Shown piece by piece: positions 42,060-51,969 of a DNA stretch of 59,206 nt. The stretch is from contig CALMJG010000006.1 in NCBI GenBank assembly GCA_937864195.1, positions 1 through 59,206 on the forward strand, in the 5' to 3' direction. The stretch is from an uncultured Novosphingobium sp. (GTDB taxonomy: Bacteria > Pseudomonadota > Alphaproteobacteria > Sphingomonadales > Sphingomonadaceae). A program made the translations under genes and the position numbers. Numbering within the stretch: the stretch's first letter is position 1; each line of letters begins with the position of its first letter. Below the pieces are notes generated by a model. That model searched no databases. It was not told where the DNA came from and saw nothing but the letters and a program-made list of their open reading frames with translations.

Positions 42060-44192
42060 TCAGAACCTCGTGCTCAAGCCAAGGTTGACCGAGCGGCCCC
42101 GCCCCGGCACCGGGCGCAGCAGGCCGGTCGCCTTGTGGTCGCCCAGCGAGACCCCGCCGAGCGGCAGGTCATAGGCCTTGTCGAGCAGGTTCAGCGCCTC
42201 GACGCTGAGCTGAACGGCGCCAAGATCATAGCCGAGCCGCAGGTTCAGCAGCGCATAGGCCGCAGTGACGGGTTCATTGCGGGTGGCATCGACGCGGGTC
42301 TTTTCCGAAACCCACTCCAGCTCCACCCCGGCCTCCAGCGGCCCCTGCCGGTGCTGCAGCGAGGCCCGGGCATTAAGCGGCATCTGCCGGTAGAGCGGCC
42401 CGCCGTCCGACAGGTTCTGCCCGCGCAGCCACGACAGCGAGGCGGAGAGCGTGGTGCCATCACGCCCCGCACCGCGCCGCAGCGCCACCTCGCCCGACAG
42501 GTCCACTCCGTAGAATTCGGCCTGCTGGTTGGCGAACTGCAGCTGCACCCACGGCGTGGGCATGCCCATCATGTTGGTGATCTTCTTCACGAAGACCGCG
42601 TCGATGTAGTCGTCGACATGGGTGTAGTACGGCGCGATCCGGAGCGACCAGCCCTCGCCCTTCGCGTCCAGCGCCGCGCTCAGCGTGTCGGCGCGCTCGG
42701 GCCTGAGGTTGAGATTGCCGACATAGCCGTTGCCATCGCCGTACCAGCCGATCATCCGGCTCGCCATGGCCCCGCGCCCCCACGAATAGCGCTCGTAGAG
42801 GTTGGGCGAACGGGCCTTGTGGGCATAACCGAGTTCGAGCGAGACTCCGTCCGCCAGGGCATAGCTGACGATCCCCGAGGCCGACCAGTTGACCTCCGCC
42901 CGCTCGCGGTCGGCCGCGTTGAATGCGGCAGCCGCCATGGCATCGTTCATGTTCATCATGCCGGTGCCATAGGGCTGGACCGTGCCGGAGTTCATGCTGA
43001 CCCGGTCGATCCGCACGCCGATCACACCGGTCAGCCGCTCGTTCCAGCGCGCTTCCCACTCGCCGAAAGTGCCCAGCCGGTTCCGGCGCGCCGCGTTGAG
43101 ATTCACGAAGGTATTCGGCCCCATCATCATGCTGCCGGGCACGGGCGGCCAATAGTCGTTGAGCCACTGGTGGTGGTATTCCCACCCGGTGCGCAGGGTG
43201 TCGCGCGCGCTCAGCGGCATATCCAGCTTCAGCGCGGCGCTGAAGGTGTGGACCTCGGTGTTCATCGGCATGGCGCCGGGCAGCTTGTCGGCCAGGAAGT
43301 TCATTTCATGGTCGGTGTCGCGGTAGTCGGCGGTGAAGCGCACCGATCCGAAATCGAACTCGCCCTCATAGCCCAGGTTCACGAACCACGAGCGGTTGTC
43401 GGTCATGTCCATCGCCTGGTTGGCGAAGCCTTCGTAGGGAGCGAAGTGGTAGCCGCCCTTGAGCCGGACCAGCCCGAAGCCGCCTTGCGCCGCCAGTTCC
43501 AGCGCGTGGTCGGTCTTGGCGAATTCGGTGGAGCGCACCACGCCGCGATTGCCGCCGCCGGAATAGTTCTCCGACTGGGTGTAGCTGCCGGTATAGGTCG
43601 CGCTGAGGTTCTCTCCCGCCACGGTGACACGGGCCGAGCCGCCGAAGCCGTCGCCGTTGGAGCGGTAGAAGGCGGACAATTCTCCGCTGATCGTGGAGCC
43701 TTGCCCCGAGAATTGCGGGCGCGCGCTGGTCACGTCGATGACGCCGCCGATGTTGTCGCCGCCCGCCGAAACCGGCGCAACGCCGGCCAGCACCCTGATC
43801 GCCTGGATCGTCTGGGGGTCGGTGTAGGACAGCGGCGAATTCATGTCGTTGGGGCAGGACAGGTCGATCGGGTGGCCGTCGACCGTCACGCGCAGCCGCT
43901 GTTCGGTCATGCCGCGGATCGCGGGCATCGAGGAAAAGCCCCCGCCCGTATTGGCGCTGACGCCCGGAACGGAGCGCAGCAGGTCGGCCGTGTCGCTGGT
44001 GCCCGCCTGGCGGCGGCGGATTTCATCGCGGCCCACCACCGCGCCGCCCAGCGGAGCGGCCTCGCCTGCGCCGCTTGTCGCGGATTCGACGTCGACCGGG
44101 GGCAGGCTGGTGGCGTCCTGCGCCAGGGCGGCGGCGGGAAGCAGGCAGGAGGTGGCAAGCAGCGAGGCGCAAAGCGCGCGCGAAAAAGTCAT
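42060..44192 (-). CDS. TonB-dependent copper receptor (OprC-like)
   Basis: Outer-membrane receptor of 710 residues. Signal peptide ends at LPAAALAQD. The plug has SSMPAIRGMTEQRLRVTVDG, then the CPNDMNSPLSYTDP segment characteristic of the OprC group. Met-rich loops (GSMMMGPNTFV, GTGMMNMNDAMAA, NMMGMPTPW) are consistent with copper binding. The barrel ends SVNLGLSTRF. Start is MTFSRALCASLLATSCLLP at 44192, with AGGACC upstream. The order DUF2946 - receptor - TonB is a recurrent arrangement for copper uptake in Proteobacteria. Copper is therefore the likely cargo; iron chelates are an alternative. Confidence 0.86.
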   Translation of the reverse strand: MTFSRALCASLLATSCLLPAAALAQDATSLPPVDVESATSGAGEAAPLGGAVVGRDEIRRRQAGTSDTADLLRSVPGVSANTGGGFSSMPAIRGMTEQRLRVTVDGHPIDLSCPNDMNSPLSYTDPQTIQAIRVLAGVAPVSAGGDNIGGVIDVTSARPQFSGQGSTISGELSAFYRSNGDGFGGSARVTVAGENLSATYTGSYTQSENYSGGGNRGVVRSTEFAKTDHALELAAQGGFGLVRLKGGYHFAPYEGFANQAMDMTDNRSWFVNLGYEGEFDFGSVRFTADYRDTDHEMNFLADKLPGAMPMNTEVHTFSAALKLDMPLSARDTLRTGWEYHHQWLNDYWPPVPGSMMMGPNTFVNLNAARRNRLGTFGEWEARWNERLTGVIGVRIDRVSMNSGTVQPYGTGMMNMNDAMAAAAFNAADRERAEVNWSASGIVSYALADGVSLELGYAHKARSPNLYERYSWGRGAMASRMIGWYGDGNGYVGNLNLRPERADTLSAALDAKGEGWSLRIAPYYTHVDDYIDAVFVKKITNMMGMPTPWVQLQFANQQAEFYGVDLSGEVALRRGAGRDGTTLSASLSWLRGQNLSDGGPLYRQMPLNARASLQHRQGPLEAGVELEWVSEKTRVDATRNEPVTAAYALLNLRLGYDLGAVQLSVEALNLLDKAYDLPLGGVSLGDHKATGLLRPVPGRGRSVNLGLSTRF

Positions 44193-44277
44193 GGGAAATG
44201 GTCCTGAACACATGAGGGTAGGTCGCCCGCGCCGGTTGGCGGCGCGAGGCGTCAGGCTCGGGCAGAGCCGGTTTGGT

Positions 44278-44730
44278 TCAGGCGGTCAGCGGGGGGCCGC
44301 GCAAGGGGGGGCGCAGCCACACCGCGCGGCGCGGGCGCGGGCGCGGCGCGGTCGCAGGGGCGAAACCCAGCGCAAGGATGAAGGCCAGCGCGGCGGCCAG
44401 CAGCAGCGCATCGGCTCCCGCCAGCGAGGCCATGCCAAGCGAGGACCAGGCGCAGGCCTTGCCCGCTTCGGCGTGCCTGGCGGCCTCGCCAGCGGGCGAG
44501 CCCTTCATCGGGACGACGATGTCGCGGGTCACAGTGTGGCCCGAGCTGTCCATGCAGACCGCAACGGTCAGCACCTTGTGCCCGGCTTCCAGCATGTAGC
44601 CCGCAGGCACCAGAGCCTTGAGGCACAGCGCCGCCGCCACCATCAGGATGGCGAGTGCGCGGTGGCGCAGCAGCAGGGCGCGCAGGCGGGTCACGGCTGC
44701 GCCCTTAGGCCCGGTGCGCGCGCTTGTCAT
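44278..44730 (-). CDS. DUF2946 family protein
   Basis: Small membrane protein of 150 residues from ATG 44730; a GTG at 44694 is the other start. Two hydrophobic segments are seen: RALAILMVAAALCLKALVPAGYML and a second one around ADALLLAAALAFILALGF. Between them are a single Cys pair region (VAVCMDSSGHT, GKACAWSSLG) and short charged stretches. DUF2946 genes accompany TonB copper receptors, as here, and a role in periplasmic copper handling is suspected but not established. It is 85 nt upstream of the OprC-like gene on the same strand. Confidence 0.77.
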   Translation of the reverse strand: MTSARTGPKGAAVTRLRALLLRHRALAILMVAAALCLKALVPAGYMLEAGHKVLTVAVCMDSSGHTVTRDIVVPMKGSPAGEAARHAEAGKACAWSSLGMASLAGADALLLAAALAFILALGFAPATAPRPRPRRAVWLRPPLRGPPLTA

Positions 44731-44792
44731 CCGCGAACCGCTCGCAAGCAGCGCCCCTTGGCAAGCGGGCAGCGGGCTGGCAGGTCAAGGCC

Positions 44793-45674
44793 ATGGAGCA
44801 GCGGCTGATCGGGGCGATAGAGGCAGGCGGCACGAAATTCGTGCTGGCGCTGGCGCGCGAGGATGGCGAAGTGCTGGCGCGCGGGCGGATCGATAGCGTT
44901 TCCGGCGAAGTCACCTTTCCGCAGATGTGCGCCTTTTTCCGGCAGGCGAGCGCCGAACACGGGCCGATTGCGGCCTTCGGCGTCGGCAGCTTCGGCCCGT
45001 TCGACAACGATCCCGCCTCGCCCGGCTATGGCACCATCACCACCACGCCCAAGACCGGCTGGCCGGGCGCGAACTTCATCGCCGCGCTGGCGGAATTCGG
45101 CGTGCCGGTGGTCTGCGACACCGACGTCAACGCGGCGGCCATCGGCGAATGGCAGGCGGGCGCGGGGCGCGGCTGCGGCCTGATCGCCTATGCCACGGTC
45201 GGCACCGGGATCGGAGTGGGGCTGGTGCGCGATGGCGCGGTGCTGGGCGGCTTCGGCCACTACGAGGCGGGTCACGTGCCTGTCGCGCGAGCGCCGGGAG
45301 ACACGTTCGCGGGCGCCTGCCGCGTCCACCACGATTGCGTGGAAGGCATGGCCAGCGGCACCGCGATCCGCGCGCGCTGGGGCGGGGAACTGGCCGGAAA
45401 AGAACAGATCGAATTGATCGCCCACTACCTCGCCCAACTCGCCGCCGTGCTGCTGCTGACCCATATGCCCGAGCGGTTGATCTTCGGCGGCGGGGTGATG
45501 CAGGTGCCCGGCCTGATCGAGGCCCTGCGCCGCGCGGCGGAAGCAAGGTTCGCGAACTACATCCACTCCCCTCATCTCGATCCGGGGCTGGAGCGCTACA
45601 TCGTGACGCCAGGGCTGGGCAATGATGCCGGGATCACGGGTGCAATCGCGCTGGGGCGCAAAGCCCTGACCTAG
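44793..45674 (+). CDS. ROK family fructokinase
   Basis: Sugar kinase of 293 residues that phosphorylates fructose (or mannose) with ATP. The phosphate motif is IEAGGTKF, the substrate region GSFGPFDNDP then TPKTGWPGANF, the catalytic aspartate is in VCDTDVNAAAIGEW, and the second ATP motif is YATVGTGIGVG. The zinc-binding site reads GACRVHHDCVEGMASGTA (Cys-x2-His-x2-Cys like). The start MEQRLIGAIEAGG at 44793 is chosen because upstream codons are not family-like. It stands alone, divergent from the copper locus, and is closed by a palindromic repeat. Confidence 0.88.
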   Translation: MEQRLIGAIEAGGTKFVLALAREDGEVLARGRIDSVSGEVTFPQMCAFFRQASAEHGPIAAFGVGSFGPFDNDPASPGYGTITTTPKTGWPGANFIAALAEFGVPVVCDTDVNAAAIGEWQAGAGRGCGLIAYATVGTGIGVGLVRDGAVLGGFGHYEAGHVPVARAPGDTFAGACRVHHDCVEGMASGTAIRARWGGELAGKEQIELIAHYLAQLAAVLLLTHMPERLIFGGGVMQVPGLIEALRRAAEARFANYIHSPHLDPGLERYIVTPGLGNDAGITGAIALGRKALT

Positions 45675-45686
45675 AATCCAAACCTC

Positions 45687-45754
45687 CCGTTCGTGTCGAG
45701 CGTAGTCGAGACACGCTGGCGCCCACGTGTCTCGACTACGCTCGACACGAACGG
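45687..45754. repeat. dispersed palindromic repeat, copy B
   Basis: A perfect 29-bp inverted repeat with a 10-nt loop (45716-45725). It has the same outer arms as copy A, but the inner triplet differs and is compensated on the other arm (GCGTAGTCGAG / CTCGACTACGC). It lies between the convergent fructokinase and DUF2891 genes. Confidence 0.9.
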
Positions 45755-45760
45755 ATGTGG

Positions 45761-46753
45761 TTAGCCGATCTCCAGCGCCAGCAGGGCGAAGCTCGCCAGC
45801 CAGTGCTCACCCATGTAGTCGCCCGCGACGTGGGGCAGTGCGGCGGCAAGGTGCATGTTTGCCGTCTCCCTTGCCCGCACCGCAACCGGATGCCCCTCTC
45901 CCAGCGCGCGGGCAATCGCCCGCCAGCACCAGGCACGGCTGAGGTTCAGCCCGTCAAGGTGGGCGATCTTGCCGTCGCTGCGGTCGCTGACCGTGGCGGG
46001 GGTGAACAGCGTTTCGGGCAGTCCCTCCGCCGCGTCGGGCAGGAACAGGTCGAACCAGCCGGAGAACTCCGCGCCGAGCACCCGGCTCATCACCAGCGCC
46101 TCGCACAGCGCGGAGGAGAGGAACTCGTCCCCGCCCGGCTCCCACGCCTGGCAGCCGCGATCAGCCCCGAACCAGTTTTGTGCGCGCGCGTCAATCAGGT
46201 GAACGAGCGAGGCATCGTGCTCCATCGCCCAGTCTCGCGCGAGGGTCATGGCAAAGGCCGAATTGTAGTGGGTGCCGACCCGGATCGGATAGGTCTGGAG
46301 CGGCAGGAAATCATGGAACCGCCTGGCGAACGCCGCCGCGAAGGCCTCCGCATGGCCCGCCCATGCCGCATCGTGCCGCCGCATCTCGGCGTGCAGCGCC
46401 AGCGCCCAGGCCCAGCCATAGGGCCGCTCGAAACCGCGCGCCGACGGCCGGGCGAGATAGGCAGTTTCCGCCGCGAAGTTGTCCGCCGTCAACATCCGCG
46501 CGGCAAGCTGGCGCACGGCCTCCGCTTCGGGCAGGTCGGGGAACAACCGCGCGAGGCGGAGTACCTGCCACCAGCCGTGGACGCAGGAGTGCCAGTCGAA
46601 ACTGCCGTGGAAGATCGGGTGGAGCTGGCTTGGCGTAGCCGCGTCCTCCGGCCCGTCCAGCACATGGTCGAGCTTGTGCGGATATTCGCGGGTCAGGTGG
46701 CCGCTGGTCAGCGCCATGAAGCGCGCGGCGATGTCGGGGGTGAGAGTGCTCAT
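45761..46753 (-). CDS. DUF2891 domain-containing protein
   Basis: Cytosolic protein of 330 residues with no signal peptide. It is rich in Trp and His. Characteristic stretches are LHPIFHGSFDWHSCVHGWWQVLRLARLFPD, ERPYGWAWALALHAEMRRHD and LNLSRAWCWRAIARALGEGHP. The repeated alpha-helical pattern suggests an alpha/alpha-toroid. The function of DUF2891 is not known. Its ATG overlaps the stop of the DUF979 gene (ATGA), so it is the last gene of the 5-oxoprolinase operon. A role in 5-oxoproline or amino-acid metabolism is inferred only from this context. Confidence 0.84.
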   Translation of the reverse strand: MSTLTPDIAARFMALTSGHLTREYPHKLDHVLDGPEDAATPSQLHPIFHGSFDWHSCVHGWWQVLRLARLFPDLPEAEAVRQLAARMLTADNFAAETAYLARPSARGFERPYGWAWALALHAEMRRHDAAWAGHAEAFAAAFARRFHDFLPLQTYPIRVGTHYNSAFAMTLARDWAMEHDASLVHLIDARAQNWFGADRGCQAWEPGGDEFLSSALCEALVMSRVLGAEFSGWFDLFLPDAAEGLPETLFTPATVSDRSDGKIAHLDGLNLSRAWCWRAIARALGEGHPVAVRARETANMHLAAALPHVAGDYMGEHWLASFALLALEIG

Positions 46754-47685
46754 CGGAAGGCCAGGAACCAGATCAGCGCGATGTTGATCGCCAGGAGGGG
46801 GAGCGCCGTGCCGACCTGCGCCTTGACCACGGCGTTGCGGTCCTTGAGGTCGAGGAGCGCGGCGGGGACGACGTTGAAATTGGCGGCCATCGGCGTCATC
46901 AGCGTGCCGCAGAAGCCAGCCAGCATCCCGATGGCGGCGACGATCGCCGGATCGCCGTGGTACTGGTGGATCAGCAGCGGCAGGCCAATCGCGGCGGTCA
47001 TCACCGGGAAAGCGGCAAAGGCGTTGCCCATGACCATGGTGAACAGCGCCATGCCCAGGCCATAGGCAATCACGGCGGCGAGCAGGCTTCCCTCGGGGAT
47101 CACTCCGCTCATCAGACCGCCGACCACTTCGCCCACCCCGGCGAGCGCGAAGACCGCGCCCAGGCTGGCGAGCATCTGCGGCAGTATCGCCGCCCAGCCG
47201 ACCGCATCCATCAGCCGCCGTCCGTCTTCCAGCGGCGCGAGGGCGCGCGGGCGCAGCCAGACCATTCCGATGGCCAGCGCGAGGAGCACGCCGAGCGACA
47301 GGCTGACCAGCGTCACCTGCTTGGGATCGACCAGCGCGGGCAGGTGCTTGAAGCCGAGCGTCCCGGCCAGTGCGGCGAGCGGGATCACCAGCGCGAGGAG
47401 GAACAGGCGATTGCCATGCCGCGCGGCACCCTCGCCGCGCTCCTCCGCGCTCGATCCGCCGCTGCCCTTGCCCAGCCCCAGCGCGGCAAGGCCAACGAGG
47501 GCCAGCACCAGCAGCCCGTTACCGAAATCGCCCAGCCGATCGCCCGCCAGCATCGACAGCGCCAGCAGCCCCCAGAATGCGGCGTTGATCCACCGCCGGG
47601 GATTGCCCGCATCGCGCGCCGAAAGCAGCGCGAAGGCGGCAAAGCACAGCCCGGCGACGAGGTAGACCTGAGCGAGGCCAATCAT
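46750..47685 (-). CDS. DUF979 family membrane protein
   Basis: Polytopic inner-membrane protein of 311 residues with about eight to nine membrane segments, for example VYLVAGLCFAAFALLSA, LVIPLAALAGTLGF, VTLVSLSLGVLLALAIGMVWL and ALPLLAINIALIWFLAF. A conserved loop MAANFNVVPAALLDLKDRNAVVKAQVG is seen near the end. It overlaps the DUF969 stop by 4 nt. DUF969 and DUF979 proteins occur as pairs and are thought to make a two-component permease; association with 5-oxoprolinase suggests 5-oxoproline (pyroglutamate) transport. That substrate is inference. Confidence 0.84.
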   Translation of the reverse strand: MIGLAQVYLVAGLCFAAFALLSARDAGNPRRWINAAFWGLLALSMLAGDRLGDFGNGLLVLALVGLAALGLGKGSGGSSAEERGEGAARHGNRLFLLALVIPLAALAGTLGFKHLPALVDPKQVTLVSLSLGVLLALAIGMVWLRPRALAPLEDGRRLMDAVGWAAILPQMLASLGAVFALAGVGEVVGGLMSGVIPEGSLLAAVIAYGLGMALFTMVMGNAFAAFPVMTAAIGLPLLIHQYHGDPAIVAAIGMLAGFCGTLMTPMAANFNVVPAALLDLKDRNAVVKAQVGTALPLLAINIALIWFLAFR

Positions 47686-48347
47686 CGCCGCAGCCTCCGC
47701 CGCTCGAACCGCCACAGCCGGAAGGCGTGGATCGCAAAGGCGAACAGCGCGGTCGGGATTGCCCAGACCGACAGCTCGAACGGCGCCAGTTCGATCCCCT
47801 GCTGGGCCATGAAGCCCTTCATCAGCAGGATCGAGCCGATGGCGATGAACACGTCCTCGCCAAAGAACAGCCCGACATTGTCGGTCGCGGCGGCCAGCGC
47901 CCTGACCTCCTCGCGCGTCGCCTCGTCCTGCGGATCGGCTGCCGCCTCGGCCATCGGCGCGACCAGCGGGCGCACGGTCTGGGCGTGGCCGGCGATCGAG
48001 GTCAGCCCCAGCGCGGCGGTCAACTGGCGCAGCAGCAGGTAGCCGGTGAGCAGACGGGCAAAAGTCGCGCCCTTCATGCCCTCGATCAGCACGCGGGCGC
48101 GTTCCTGCAGGCCGTGGCGTTCCAGCAGCGCGATCACCGGCAGTACGATCCACACCACGCTGACATAGCGGGTATCGTTGAACGCCTTGCCGAAGGCCGA
48201 GATGATCGCGACCGGATCGAGGCCAGCGGCAAGGCCGGTGGCTCCCGCAGCGGCGGCGACCACCAGCAGCGGATTGAAGCGCAGCGCGAAGCCCGCGATC
48301 ATCACCGCGATGCCGGAGAGGGCCCACAGGTTCATGGTCTGGCTCAT
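47682..48347 (-). CDS. DUF969 family membrane protein
   Basis: Inner-membrane protein of 221 residues with about five membrane segments (NLWALSGIAVMIAGFALRFNPLLVVAAAAG at the start, VSVVWIVLPVIALLE, and VFIAIGSILLMKGFMAQQG). It is always found next to DUF979, as here. The ATG overlaps the stop of the 5-oxoprolinase gene (ATGA at 48344-48347), indicating translational coupling. Together with DUF979 it probably forms the uptake system for the substrate of the oxoprolinase. Confidence 0.84.
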   Translation of the reverse strand: MSQTMNLWALSGIAVMIAGFALRFNPLLVVAAAAGATGLAAGLDPVAIISAFGKAFNDTRYVSVVWIVLPVIALLERHGLQERARVLIEGMKGATFARLLTGYLLLRQLTAALGLTSIAGHAQTVRPLVAPMAEAAADPQDEATREEVRALAAATDNVGLFFGEDVFIAIGSILLMKGFMAQQGIELAPFELSVWAIPTALFAFAIHAFRLWRFERRRLRR

Positions 48348-51300
48348 GCCGCTCCGTAGCCTCCCCCGCCCGGCGTCTCGATCACCATCACATCGCCCGG
48401 CGCCACATCGACGCTGGCGGTGGACTCCAGAACCTCAACCTCACCCGAGCTTTTCTCCAGGCGATTGATTCCCCTGGCTCCTTCCCCGCCGCCCGCCAGC
48501 CCGAACGGCGCGGTATGGCGTCGTCCCGAAAGAATGCCCGCCTGCATCGGCTCAAGGAAACGCAGCCGCCGCACTGCCCCGTCGCCGCCGCGCCACTGGC
48601 CAATGCCGCCCGAACCGCGCCGGATCGCGAACTCTTCCAGCAGCACCGGAAAGCGGGTTTCCAGCACTTCGGGATCGGTCAGGCGGCTGTTGGTCATGTG
48701 GGTCTGCACCGCGCTGGCGCCGTCGAACCCCGGCCCCGCGCCCGCCCCGCCGGCGATGGTCTCGTAATACTGGTAGCGCGCGTTGCCGAAGGTGAAGTTG
48801 TTCATCGTCCCCTGGCTGGCGGCGAGCGCGCCAAACGCGCCGAACAGCGCGTCGGTCACCGCCTGGCTGGTCTCGACATTGCCCGCGACCACGGCGGCGG
48901 GATAGCGGGGGTGCAGCATCGAGCCTTCGGGCACGCGGATCGTGACGGGCGCCAGGCAGCCCTCGTTCATCGGGATCGGATCGTCGATCATGGTGCGCAG
49001 GACATACATCGTCGCCGCGCGCACCACGCTGAAGGGCGCGTTGAAATTGCCCGGCAGCTGGGCGCTGGTGCCGGCGAAATCGATGGTGACGTGGCGCGCG
49101 GCGCGGTCCACGCCGACCGCCACAGCGATCACCGCGCCATTGTCCATCTCCAGCCGGAACCTGCCATCGGACAGCCGCGCGACCAGCCGCCGCACCGCTT
49201 CCTCGGCATTGGCGTGGACGTGGCCCATGTAGGCCTTGACCACCTGCGTCCCATGCTCGGCGCAGGCCGCCGACAGCCCCTTCGCCCCGCGCGCGCAGGC
49301 GGCAAGCTGGGCGGCCAGATCGGCCATGTTCTGATCGACATTGCGCGAGGGGTATTCGCCCGAGGAGAGCAGCGCGCGCAGCTCCGCCTCGCACAGCCGC
49401 CCTTCATCGAGCAGCAGGACATTGTCGAGCAGCACGCCTTCCTCGGCGATGGTCCGGCTGCCGGGCGGCATGGAGCCCGGCGCGATCCCGCCGACATCGG
49501 CGTGATGCCCCCGCGCCGCGACGAAGAAGTCCGGCTTATCACCCTGTTCGCTCACGAAAACCGGGGCGATCACCGTGATGTCCGGCAAGTGCGTTCCGCC
49601 CGCATAGGGGGCGTTGAGCACATAGGCATCGCCGCGCCGAATGCCGCGTCCATCGGCCCCGCCCGCACGCGCGCGCAGCACGGTCTGGACGCTTTCCCCC
49701 ATCGAGCCGAGGTGGACCGGCATATGCGGCGCATTGGCCACCAGCCGCCCCGCACCATCGAACAGCGCGCAGGAAAAATCGAGTCGTTCGCGGATGTTCA
49801 CGCTGGTCGCGCTGCGAGCGAGCGCGGTGCCCATTTCCTCGGCAATCGCCATGAACAGGCCGTTGAAGATTTCCAGCCGCACCGGGTCCGCCTCGGTCCC
49901 GCTGGCTTGGCCCAGGAGGCGCGGCGCGGTGCGGGTGAGGCGCAGAGTGCCATCGGGATCAACGCTCAGCGACCAGCCCGGTTCGACCACGGTGGTCGCC
50001 AGCGGATCGACGACGATCAGCGGGCCCGGAGCGGTAAAACCGGCGGCCAGTTCGGCGCGGTCGTACACCGGCACCTGCCGCGCCTTGCCCTCAATGTGGC
50101 ACAGGGCCTGCTCCAGCGGCGGGCCGCTGTTGTCCGCCAGCGGCCAGGCGAGCGCGGCGCTGTCGCCCTCTCCGGCGAGAGCCTCCACCCGCACCCGGTC
50201 GATCACCAGCGCGCCGCTGCCATCATAGCCGAACTGCGCGCGGTGAGCGGCGGTGAAGGCGGCGGCCAGCGCCTCGGGCGCATCAGGAGGCAATTCGATA
50301 GCGTTTTCCGAACCCTCGCGGCGCAGGAACAGGCGCACCTCGGTCCGCTCTGGCGCAAGGCCAAGCTGCTCCGCCGCTTCGGCCGAGAGGCGCGCGGTCG
50401 CCGCCTCGACCTCGGCCATGCTGACGGCGTCAAGCGGCAAGCCAAGGCTCGCCTCGCGCAGCACGGCACGCGCCGCAAGGCCCATGCCATAGGCGGAGAG
50501 CACCCCGGCGAGCGGGTGGATAAGCACCGTATCGATCGCCAGCTCGTCAGCCACCAGGCAGGCATGCTGGCCGCCCGCGCCGCCGAAGCAGGACAGGGCA
50601 TAGCCCGTCACGTCATGTCCGCGCGCCACGGAAATCTGCTTGATCGCGTGGGCCATCCCCGCAACCGCGATGCGGATGAAGCCTTCGGCCAGGTCTTCCG
50701 GCGCATGGCGCTGGCCGGTTTCGGCCTCGATTTCGTCCACCAGTTCGGCGAAGCGCTGTTCCACCACCGCGCGGTCGATCGGCTGGTCGCCGTCGGGGCC
50801 GAACAGGCTGGGGAAATGCGCCGGGATCAGCTTGCCCAGCATCACGTTGCAATCGGTCACCGTCAGCGGCCCGCCGCGCCGGTAACAAGCCGGTCCCGGA
50901 ACCGCGCCCGCGCTTTCGGGGCCGACCACCAGCCGCCCGGCATCGAACCGGCAGATCGACCCGCCGCCTGCCGCGACCGTGTGGATGCGCAGCATCGGGG
51001 TGCGGATCCGCGCGCCCGCCACGCGCGTCTCGCTGTCGCGTTCGAACTCGCCGGCATAGTGGCTGACATCGGTCGAAGTGCCGCCCATGTCGAAGCCGAT
51101 CACCCGGCTCGCGCCCGACCTTTCCGCCGTGCGGGCCATGCCGACGATCCCGCCGGCCGGACCGGACAGGACCGCGTCCTTGCCCTGGAACCGCCGGCCT
51201 TCCACCAGCCCGCCGCCGGACTGCATGAACAGCGCCTGCCCCTGCGGCCCCAGCGCATGGGTGAAGGCATCGACATAGCGCCGCAGCACCGGCGAGAGAT

Positions 51301-51934
51301 AGGCGTCGACCAGCGTCGTGTCCCCACGCCCGATCAGCTTGATCACCGGCGCGACCTGGTGGCTGACGGAGACCTGCGTGAACCCCGCAGCGCGGGCCAG
51401 CTCGGCCAGCGCCGCCTCGTGCGCCGGGTAGCGCCAACCGTGCATCAGGACGATGGAGATGGAGCGGTATCCCTGCGCAACCGATGCGGCAAAAGCGGCA
51501 GCCGCCGCATCCTCGTCCAGCGGACGCAGCACGTCTCCGCTTGCAGAGCAGCGCTCGTCGATCTCGATCACGGCATCGTGCAGCGGTTCTGGCAGGACGA
51601 TCCGCCGCACGAACAACTCCGGTCGTTCCTGCGTGCCGATCCGCAAGGCATCAGCAAAGCCGCGCGTGATCGCCAGCACGGTCGGTTCGCCCTTGCGTTC
51701 CAGCAGGGCATTGGTGGCGACCGTAGTGCCCATCCTGACCTCGCAGGCCGGCAGTTCGCCCCTGCCCGCGCCGCTCAGCTGGCGGATCGCGGCAATCGCG
51801 GCATCCTCGGCGCGGGCCGGGTCTTCGGACAGCAGCTTGGCAGTGCGGACCGCGCCATCAGGCGCGCGGGCCACCACATCGGTAAAGGTGCCGCCGCGAT
51901 CGATCCAGAACTGCCACTTGCCGTCTTCGCTCAT
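48344..51934 (-). CDS. 5-oxoprolinase (ATP-hydrolysing), HyuA-HyuB fusion
   Basis: Large cytosolic enzyme of 1196 residues opening 5-oxoproline to glutamate with ATP. The N-terminal hydantoinase A half starts [21 protein letters not shown], with the ATPase-type segment [16 protein letters not shown] and [18 protein letters not shown]. The C-terminal hydantoinase B half begins about residue 690 ([20 protein letters not shown]) and includes [34 protein letters not shown] and [15 protein letters not shown]. It ends in [11 protein letters not shown], typical of OPLAH. Full-length fusion matches eukaryotic and proteobacterial OPLAH rather than PxpABC. It is first in a 4-nt-overlap operon with DUF969, DUF979 and DUF2891. 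Confidence 0.9.
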   Translation of the reverse strand: MSEDGKWQFWIDRGGTFTDVVARAPDGAVRTAKLLSEDPARAEDAAIAAIRQLSGAGRGELPACEVRMGTTVATNALLERKGEPTVLAITRGFADALRIGTQERPELFVRRIVLPEPLHDAVIEIDERCSASGDVLRPLDEDAAAAAFAASVAQGYRSISIVLMHGWRYPAHEAALAELARAAGFTQVSVSHQVAPVIKLIGRGDTTLVDAYLSPVLRRYVDAFTHALGPQGQALFMQSGGGLVEGRRFQGKDAVLSGPAGGIVGMARTAERSGASRVIGFDMGGTSTDVSHYAGEFERDSETRVAGARIRTPMLRIHTVAAGGGSICRFDAGRLVVGPESAGAVPGPACYRRGGPLTVTDCNVMLGKLIPAHFPSLFGPDGDQPIDRAVVEQRFAELVDEIEAETGQRHAPEDLAEGFIRIAVAGMAHAIKQISVARGHDVTGYALSCFGGAGGQHACLVADELAIDTVLIHPLAGVLSAYGMGLAARAVLREASLGLPLDAVSMAEVEAATARLSAEAAEQLGLAPERTEVRLFLRREGSENAIELPPDAPEALAAAFTAAHRAQFGYDGSGALVIDRVRVEALAGEGDSAALAWPLADNSGPPLEQALCHIEGKARQVPVYDRAELAAGFTAPGPLIVVDPLATTVVEPGWSLSVDPDGTLRLTRTAPRLLGQASGTEADPVRLEIFNGLFMAIAEEMGTALARSATSVNIRERLDFSCALFDGAGRLVANAPHMPVHLGSMGESVQTVLRARAGGADGRGIRRGDAYVLNAPYAGGTHLPDITVIAPVFVSEQGDKPDFFVAARGHHADVGGIAPGSMPPGSRTIAEEGVLLDNVLLLDEGRLCEAELRALLSSGEYPSRNVDQNMADLAAQLAACARGAKGLSAACAEHGTQVVKAYMGHVHANAEEAVRRLVARLSDGRFRLEMDNGAVIAVAVGVDRAARHVTIDFAGTSAQLPGNFNAPFSVVRAATMYVLRTMIDDPIPMNEGCLAPVTIRVPEGSMLHPRYPAAVVAGNVETSQAVTDALFGAFGALAASQGTMNNFTFGNARYQYYETIAGGAGAGPGFDGASAVQTHMTNSRLTDPEVLETRFPVLLEEFAIRRGSGGIGQWRGGDGAVRRLRFLEPMQAGILSGRRHTAPFGLAGGGEGARGINRLEKSSGEVEVLESTASVDVAPGDVMVIETPGGGGYGAA

Positions 51935-51969
51935 CCCCGCCGTTCTAGTGGCTGGCCGCGCGCATGCAA

